A DNA stretch of 64,000 bases. Source: a virus. A program made the translations under genes and the position numbers. Every line of letters starts with the position of its first letter. Within the stretch, counting starts at the first letter, position 1. The stretch covers positions 64,001 through 128,000 of IMG/VR virus record IMGVR_UViG_3300046507_000639; one strand, written 5' to 3'. Below are positions 60,690 through 64,000 of the stretch, piece by piece. Under the pieces are notes generated by a model, which saw only the letters and a list, made by a program, of their open reading frames with translations, was not told the origin of the DNA and did not search any database.

Positions 60690-61604
60690 TCAGTCGTCTG
60701 CCGCGAGTCGTTTGAAGAACTCGAGGTCTTCGTCGTCCCCGCCGCTGTTCCACGGCGCGTCGTCGGCCTTGGCAGCGGGTGCCGGCTTGGACTTGGACTC
60801 GGACCGCTCTTCGCGGGCCTGCTCGAACTTCTGCTCCTCGCGAGATGCCGCCGGCGCGTCGTTCAGTCCGAGGACCTTGTTGAGGCGCTTCTGCAGCTCG
60901 TCGTAGGACTTGAAGTTGGACGCGTCAAGGAACGCCTTGAGCGAGTGCTCCTGCTTCCAGATCGCCTCGAGCTTCTCGTCGTCGAACTTGCCGAGGACGC
61001 CCTTGGTGGCGAACTCAGACTTGTCGTAGTTCCGGTAGCCCTCGACCTGACGGATCTTGAGCTTGAAGTCGGCGCCTTCCCAGAGGTCGAACGGGTTGAT
61101 CGGGTCCTCGTCCTCGAACTTCGGGTTCATCACGTCCGTGACTTTCTCGAAGATCTTCTTGCCGTACTTCCACAGGAACACCTTGCCCTCGTTGGCGGGG
61201 TTGCCGGAGTCCTTCACGATGTACACGTTCGAGATGAAGTGCAGCCGGCGCTTCTGCTTGCGGGCGACGTCTTTGTTCGCCTCGACGCCGCTCTGCCACA
61301 GCTCGGAGTTGTACTTCGAGACGGGGTCGTCCTGGCCGATGGTGGTCAGCGAGTTCTCGATGTACCAGCCGCCCGGGCCCTGGAAGCCGTGGTCCCACGT
61401 GCGAATGAACGGCTCGTCTTCAGCGCCCGGTGCCGGCAGGAAGCGGAGCACAGCGTAGCCGTTGCCCTGTTCATCGACGGTCGGGGTCCAAAAGCGGTCG
61501 TCTTTTCGGGAGTTGTCGTTTCCGTTGGAGATCGAGGCGACCTTCGCGTTGAGGGCCTCGAGAGAAGAAGTGCGCGACTTCTTGAGTTGACTAAAGTCTA
61601 CCAT
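60690..61604 (-). CDS. 32: gp32 single-stranded DNA-binding protein
   Basis: 304 aa (T4: 301). The N-terminal basic LAST-type motif is LKKSRTSSL; the core has AVLRFLPAPG, IENSLTTIGQDDPVSKYNSE and LHFISNVYIVKD; the acidic C-terminus is DDEDLEFFKRLAADD. T4 gp32 binds zinc through Cys residues in the core; this protein has no cysteine at all, so that site is absent. It coats ssDNA in replication, recombination and repair and regulates its own synthesis in T4. Confidence 0.95.
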   Translation of the reverse strand: MVDFSQLKKSRTSSLEALNAKVASISNGNDNSRKDDRFWTPTVDEQGNGYAVLRFLPAPGAEDEPFIRTWDHGFQGPGGWYIENSLTTIGQDDPVSKYNSELWQSGVEANKDVARKQKRRLHFISNVYIVKDSGNPANEGKVFLWKYGKKIFEKVTDVMNPKFEDEDPINPFDLWEGADFKLKIRQVEGYRNYDKSEFATKGVLGKFDDEKLEAIWKQEHSLKAFLDASNFKSYDELQKRLNKVLGLNDAPAASREEQKFEQAREERSESKSKPAPAAKADDAPWNSGGDDEDLEFFKRLAADD

Positions 61605-61635
61605 TTGTATGCTCCGTGTAAATGTGTCTTGTGTA

Positions 61636-62205
61636 TCAGTGTATGTCGAGCGCCCCGCGTAGGGCGTCTCTGTATTTATACAAATCGACTTCGAGGAATG
61701 ACGAATATTTTTTCAAATTGAAGTAGACTTGCGGCCACACCACGGCGTCCTCTATCTTCGCGTTCCAGTGCGGTGCGAACTTGAGTATGCCGTTGAGTAG
61801 TATGACCGTCTCTCGGTGGACCTCGCCGCGCAGCATCGCCTTGAGCAGGGGAGGGTGCTCCCCTCGCTTGACAGTGAAGTTTGAGTCGAAGTCCGGGTCG
61901 AGCTTCTTGACGTCCTCGGTGAAGACGTAGTTCAGGGAGGTGACGACCTTCTTCCACTCCTTGTAGACGGAGTCGTCGGAGGTCACGTCACCGATCCACG
62001 CGTTGGGGTTCTTCGACAGGTGGGCCACTAGGACCGCGTGCGGGTCCCTCTGCTTGGCGAGCTTCTCGAACTGGAAGCGGTCGCCCCTCTTCTCGTAGGA
62101 AGAGTACTTGGCGTTCACCTTTCCGCTGTAGCGGAAGTAGTCGTAGTCAGAAGTGAAGTGGCGTTTGAGCGCCAGATAATCAATGTATACTTCGAACGGG
62201 GAGAT
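61636..62205 (-). CDS. 59: gp59 helicase loader (unconventional start)
   Basis: Conserved protein sequence continues upstream of the first conventional start (GTG at 62118): the codons read VYIDYLALKRHFTSDYDYFR then YSGKVNAKYSSYEKRGDRFQ, matching gp59 N-termini. No ATG, GTG or TTG exists in frame before the stop of gene 33. The best candidate is the ATC at 62205-62203, five bases after GAGGTG, giving 189 aa (T4: 217). NPNAWIGDV and the helical C-terminus also match. gp59 loads the gp41 helicase on gp32-coated forks. Confidence 0.8.
   Translation of the reverse strand: MSPFEVYIDYLALKRHFTSDYDYFRYSGKVNAKYSSYEKRGDRFQFEKLAKQRDPHAVLVAHLSKNPNAWIGDVTSDDSVYKEWKKVVTSLNYVFTEDVKKLDPDFDSNFTVKRGEHPPLLKAMLRGEVHRETVILLNGILKFAPHWNAKIEDAVVWPQVYFNLKKYSSFLEVDLYKYRDALRGALDIH
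61673..61680 (-). promoter_or_regulatory. T4-type late promoter for gene 32
   Basis: Exact TATAAATA on the minus strand within gene 59, about 70 bp before gene 32. Confidence 0.65.
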
Positions 62206-62214
62206 GTCAACACC

Positions 62215-62439
62215 TCAGAGACCGGGGATCGTCCTGATCTTCTCGACCAGGTTCAGCTTCATGCAGTCTTCCTGCAGCTTACCCTTGAGGTTGGGGTTCT
62301 TCTTGACGATGGACGCGATGAGCTCAGGGTCCACTTCATGCACGTCGACGTAGTACATGATGGCGTCGAGGTAGTTCATGTTCTTGCCCTTGACCAGCTT
62401 CTCGATCTCGAGCACGAACTCTTGAGAGTTTCGTATCAA
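62215..62439 (-). CDS. 33: gp33 late transcription co-activator
   Basis: 74 aa from the TTG at 62439; longer frames run into the tRNA-Cys gene and are rejected. EFVLEIEKLVKGKNMNYLDA, IMYYVDVHEVDPELIASIV and KLQEDCMKLNLV match the gp33 core, which is short in marine T4-like phages. Gene order 33-59-32 equals T4. gp33 bridges the sliding clamp and RNA polymerase to activate late promoters with gp55. A GTG at EFV or an internal ATG are alternative starts. Confidence 0.8.
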   Translation of the reverse strand: MIRNSQEFVLEIEKLVKGKNMNYLDAIMYYVDVHEVDPELIASIVKKNPNLKGKLQEDCMKLNLVEKIRTIPGL

Positions 62440-62462
62440 TGTGATGCTTTCATTTGAGAAGA

Positions 62463-62546
62463 TGGAGGCCTGCCCAGGGATCGAACCTGGTCTCTTTCGA
62501 GGCATCTCCTTTGCAGGGAGTCGCGTTACCGTCCCGCCCGCAGGCC
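62463..62546 (-). tRNA. tRNA-Cys (GCA) with enlarged variable region
   Basis: 84 nt including encoded CCA. Acceptor GGCCTGC/GCAGGCC, D-stem GCG/CGC, anticodon arm ACTCC-CTGCAAA-GGAGA (one A-A mismatch), T-arm CCAGG-TTCGATC-CCTGG, discriminator U73, which is a Cys identity element. Unusually, 14 nt lie between anticodon and T stems and can form CTC-GAAA-GAG, a short extra arm; tRNA-Cys normally has 4-5 nt there. Confidence 0.85.
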
Positions 62547-62650
62547 ACTTGCCGAGGACCTCTACGAGGTCGTAACGCTGTCTCGGCACTCTACGGGCAG
62601 TTAGGTGTCTGCCGACCTTTCACTCACCGTGCATGCCGGAGAGTTATTTC
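62547..62650 (-). other. structured spacer between tRNA genes
   Basis: 104 bp with no gene. On the minus strand TGCCGAG pairs with CTCGGCA around an inner perfect hairpin GACCTC-GTA-GAGGTC, and upstream CGGCAG-ACACCTAA-CTGCC forms another. It has no anticodon-type loop or CCA, so not a recognisable tRNA; it may aid processing or be a decayed tRNA. Confidence 0.4.
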
Positions 62651-62728
62651 TGGTGCCCGGCGTGGGGCTCGAACCCACGACATTCCCATTTTAAGTGGGA
62701 CGACTCTAACCAACTGGCCTAGCCGGGC
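62651..62728 (-). tRNA. tRNA-Leu-type (UAA anticodon) with short variable loop
   Basis: 78 nt with CCA. Acceptor GCCCGGC/GCCGGGC, D-stem GGC/GTC with a long D-loop, anticodon arm TCCCA-CTTAAAA-TGGGA, 5-nt variable loop ATGTC, T-arm GTGGG-TTCGAGC-CCCAC, A73. The anticodon reads UUA (Leu), and a 3-bp D-stem and A73 suit Leu, but bacterial tRNA-Leu should carry a long variable arm, which is missing. Confidence 0.8.
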
Positions 62729-62734
62729 GCATTC

Positions 62735-62742
62735 TATTTATT
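62735..62742 (-). promoter_or_regulatory. possible variant late promoter at tRNA-Leu
   Basis: AATAAATA on the minus strand, 6 bp before the mature 5' end of tRNA-Leu(UAA). A late transcript would start at about the tRNA's first base. Confidence 0.3.
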
Positions 62743-63118
62743 CTTCGTGGTGCGGGGCGTGGCTCCAGTCGACTTCACCGGTCTCGACGAGCTTGCGAAG
62801 AGTGAGCGCAGCGTCTTCCGGAGTCACGGCGCCAAAGTCGATGCCTTGACCGAAGGGGTAGAAGAGCTTACCGCCGATGTCTTCACTGATGCCGAGGTAT
62901 TTCCGGGCGTCTTCCAAGAACGTATCGTCGAATCTTATCGTCTCGGGGTGCCCGCGCTGTTCCCAGGCCGACCATCCCGCGAGGCATGCCGGCGCGCCGC
63001 ACTCGAAGGTCTCGTAGTTCAGGTTGAACCCGTGAATCTTGCCGTGCGAGTTGTCTACGCGAGGCAGAGTCTCGATGAGGTCGGCGAGCGCGAGGGCGTG
63101 TTCCCTGTTGACTGTCAT
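62738..63118 (-). CDS. conserved hypothetical phage protein
   Basis: 126 aa from the ATG at 63118 with GGAAGGGAC upstream. The segment FECGAPACLAGWSAW, then DARKYLGISEDIGGKLFYPF and TPEDAALTLRKLVETGEVDW, is a pattern I know from small proteins of many phages and bacteria (Cys-Gly-x-x-x-Cys-x-x-Gly-Trp core, LF-P block, terminal TG-VDW). No function is known. Confidence 0.65.
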   Translation of the reverse strand: MTVNREHALALADLIETLPRVDNSHGKIHGFNLNYETFECGAPACLAGWSAWEQRGHPETIRFDDTFLEDARKYLGISEDIGGKLFYPFGQGIDFGAVTPEDAALTLRKLVETGEVDWSHAPHHEE

Positions 63119-63147
63119 GATGTAGTCCCTTCCGTTGATCGTGAAGA

Positions 63148-63176
63148 AATATACCACGACCGGAGCCAAATGTCAA
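63148..63176 (-). promoter_or_regulatory. sigma70-like early promoter
   Basis: Minus strand TTGACA, 17-bp spacer, TATATT, reading into the 126-aa gene and the tRNA/gene 33-59-32 region beyond. Confidence 0.7.
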
Positions 63177-63189
63177 CTGATTTGAGAAA

Positions 63190-63411
63190 TCACTTCGTCG
63201 GGGGAGTAGTCGAAGTGTCCTTCGCGGCGAGCTGCTGGACGCTCGAGACCAGCGTCTTGATGACGAGGTTGAGCAGGTTGAGCGAACCGACGATCTTCAG
63301 GGCCACGACGGCCGAGACGATGGTGGTCCAGTCGAAACCGATCAGCGCAGAGATCAAGGTCGCGAGCAGCGTCGCGACTACTGCGATGAGGTTGAGTGTA
63401 TTGGTGTTCAT
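63190..63411 (-). CDS. small two-helix membrane protein (holin-like)
   Basis: 73 aa from the ATG at 63411 with GGAG 5 nt upstream; starts further upstream would overlap the tRNA-Leu(CAA). Helices at about 5-24 (LNLIAVVATLLATLISALIG) and 27-46 (WTTIVSAVVALKIVGSLNLL), an amphipathic stretch, then a polar tail KDTSTTPPTK. Size and layout resemble class II holins but nothing proves a lysis role. Confidence 0.5.
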   Translation of the reverse strand: MNTNTLNLIAVVATLLATLISALIGFDWTTIVSAVVALKIVGSLNLLNLVIKTLVSSVQQLAAKDTSTTPPTK

Positions 63412-63430
63412 CATGGCTCCGTTACAGTTC

Positions 63431-63509
63431 TGGTACCCGACCACGGAGTCGAACCGTGATGCACCTCGCTTTGAGGGAGGCGGCTTTACCGAGGTTTGCC
63501 TAGTCGGGC
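63431..63509 (-). tRNA. tRNA-Leu-type (CAA anticodon) with short variable loop
   Basis: 79 nt with CCA. Acceptor GCCCGAC/GTCGGGT (G-U at the end), D-stem GGC/GCC with a 13-nt loop, anticodon arm CCTCC-CTCAAAG-CGAGG (one C-C mismatch), variable loop TGCAT, T-arm CACGG-TTCGACT-CCGTG, A73. The anticodon decodes UUG (Leu) yet the long Leu variable arm is absent. Confidence 0.78.
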
Positions 63510-63514
63510 AAATT

Positions 63515-63592
63515 TGGCAGGGAAGGAGGGATTCGAACCCCCGATCGCGGTTTTGGAGACCGCAGCTTTAGGCCAGGCTAAGCTACATCCCT
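63515..63592 (-). tRNA. tRNA-Trp (CCA)
   Basis: 78 nt with CCA. Acceptor AGGGATG/CTTCCCT (one T-T mismatch), D-stem GCTT/AAGC, anticodon arm GCGGT-CTCCAAA-ACCGC, T-arm GGGGG-TTCGAAT-CCCTC, G73, a Trp identity element. It lies 5 bp from tRNA-Leu(CAA) and is probably co-transcribed. Confidence 0.92.
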
Positions 63593-63595
63593 GTA

Positions 63596-63877
63596 TTACT
63601 TCGAGTTGAACTCGACGACCTCGTCGATCGCGTCCCGAAGTTTCTTGAGAGTCTCGACGTCGGATACCATGATGTCGGTGTAGTCCACCCGATCAGCGTC
63701 GCTCTTGGTCACGTATTTATACGCGATCCACAGTCTCTTGAGGAACCGTGCGTAGTGGCTCATCTTGTAGTAGATGAACAGCTCTTTCTGATCCTCGTCC
63801 CAGTGGCACACCTCGAAGACCATGAGGTGGTCGGGTGAGCTGCAGTTACAGAACGCTACGTGACGTTTTTCCATCAT
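63596..63877 (-). CDS. conserved hypothetical early protein
   Basis: 93 aa from the ATG at 63877 (or 63874, adjacent). HVAFCNCSSPDHLMVFEVCH, ELFIYYKMSHYARFLKRLWI and DVETLKKLRDAIDEVVEF: a beta core with three Cys near the N-terminus, then helices. The pattern is known from other T4-like phages without function. The 63884-63912 promoter is directly upstream; the stop lies 4 bp from tRNA-Trp. Confidence 0.6.
   Translation of the reverse strand: MMEKRHVAFCNCSSPDHLMVFEVCHWDEDQKELFIYYKMSHYARFLKRLWIAYKYVTKSDADRVDYTDIMVSDVETLKKLRDAIDEVVEFNSK
63714..63721 (-). promoter_or_regulatory. T4-type late promoter sequence inside the 93-aa gene
   Basis: Exact TATAAATA on the minus strand, about 120 bp before tRNA-Trp; it could drive late tRNA expression. 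Being inside a gene, chance occurrence is possible. Confidence 0.35.
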
Positions 63878-63883
63878 GCTCTC

Positions 63884-63912
63884 ACTATACCACACTTTCG
63901 AGAATTTGTCAA
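63884..63912 (-). promoter_or_regulatory. sigma70-like early promoter
   Basis: Minus strand TTGACA, 17-bp spacer, TATAGT, 7 bp before the ATG at 63877, giving a very short or absent leader. Confidence 0.7.
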
Positions 63913-63921
63913 CTGAAAAGT

Positions 63922-64000
63922 TCAGCGGATCCAATTCTTTACGCAGTTGAAGTGTTCTCGCACTCCTCGAGAGACGAGCCACCGGGCCTGCTTGTAGTCG
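63922..64000 (-). CDS. C-terminal end of an unidentified gene (starts outside window)
   Basis: An open frame from the window edge ends at TGA 63924-63922 and encodes DYKQARWLVSRGVREHFNCV then KNWIR. Codon use is like the neighbours and the stop lies just before the 63884-63912 promoter, as expected for a gene end. Too short to identify. Confidence 0.45.
   Translation of the reverse strand, partial: DYKQARWLVSRGVREHFNCVKNWIR

Noticed and set aside
62440-62589. N-terminal extension of gene 33 to 62589
   Set aside because: It would translate through the whole tRNA-Cys gene and has no similarity to gp33.
63922-64000. Additional tRNA at the right edge
   Set aside because: The GTGGCTCG/CGAG pairings do not give a cloverleaf or T-loop; a gene end in frame explains the sequence better.

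Overview
The window is part of the genome of a GC-rich, strictly lytic myophage of the T4 superfamily. The evidence is an almost complete T4-type virion gene set (homologues of T4 gp4, 6, 8, 13-23, 25-27, 48, 53, 54), T4-type recombination/replication genes (gp32, gp33, gp46, gp47, gp55, gp59, UvsW, UvsY), and T4 late promoters (TATAAATA and G/AATAAATA variants) in front of structural genes. The host cannot be read from the sequence. The high GC content, the sigma70-like early promoters (TTGACA/TTTACA, 17 bp, TATNNT) and the tRNA-Cys acceptor stem would fit a GC-rich proteobacterium, but that is inference.

Layout. 1-1446: minus-strand nucleotide/base-modification operon (NADAR enzyme, dCMP-hydroxymethylase-like enzyme, DUF1599/Nmad1). 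1460-5241: small virion protein, DexA-like exonuclease and two tail-fibre/host-recognition proteins sharing an N-terminal tag, one carrying an SGNH hydrolase. 5011-7904: small early genes, MazG-like pyrophosphohydrolase and peptide deformylase. 7945-13638: DNA repair and late-transcription block (gp46, gp47, gp55, UvsW, UvsY) interrupted by a 300-bp structured non-coding gap with opposed strong promoters. 14169-17343: plus-strand accessory cassette of ten overlapping small genes containing a MotA/ExbB-like plus MotB/TolR-like membrane module, ended by a terminator. 17400-31783: head, packaging and neck genes (23, 22, 21, two repeat proteins, 20, 19, 18, 17, 16, 15, 14, 13), with a second small plus-strand cassette between 19 and 18. 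31787-52721: collar/fibre and baseplate genes (gp8, gp6, gp25, a multi-enzyme gp5, gp27, gp53, gp48). 52784-57179: plus-strand gp4, gp54, gp26, a small hub protein and the tape measure. 57180-64000: minus-strand early/middle genes (uracil-glycosylase-like, HAD nucleotidase, ATP-grasp, gp32, gp59, gp33) and four tRNA genes.

How it works together. Sigma70-like promoters serve the small early genes, replication/repair genes and gene 55. The late sigma factor gp55 with gp33 would then recognise the TATAAATA promoters placed before genes 23, 22, 20-region, 19, 18, 6, 4, 48, 26 and 32. Packaging, head, neck, tail and baseplate genes are mostly in one orientation. The most unusual content is the MotAB/ExbBD-like membrane module, the tRNA genes with atypical variable regions (Cys long; Leu-anticodon tRNAs short), the gp5 hub carrying a degenerate amidase plus two further peptidoglycan-enzyme domains, and a gene 59 reading frame with no conventional start codon.
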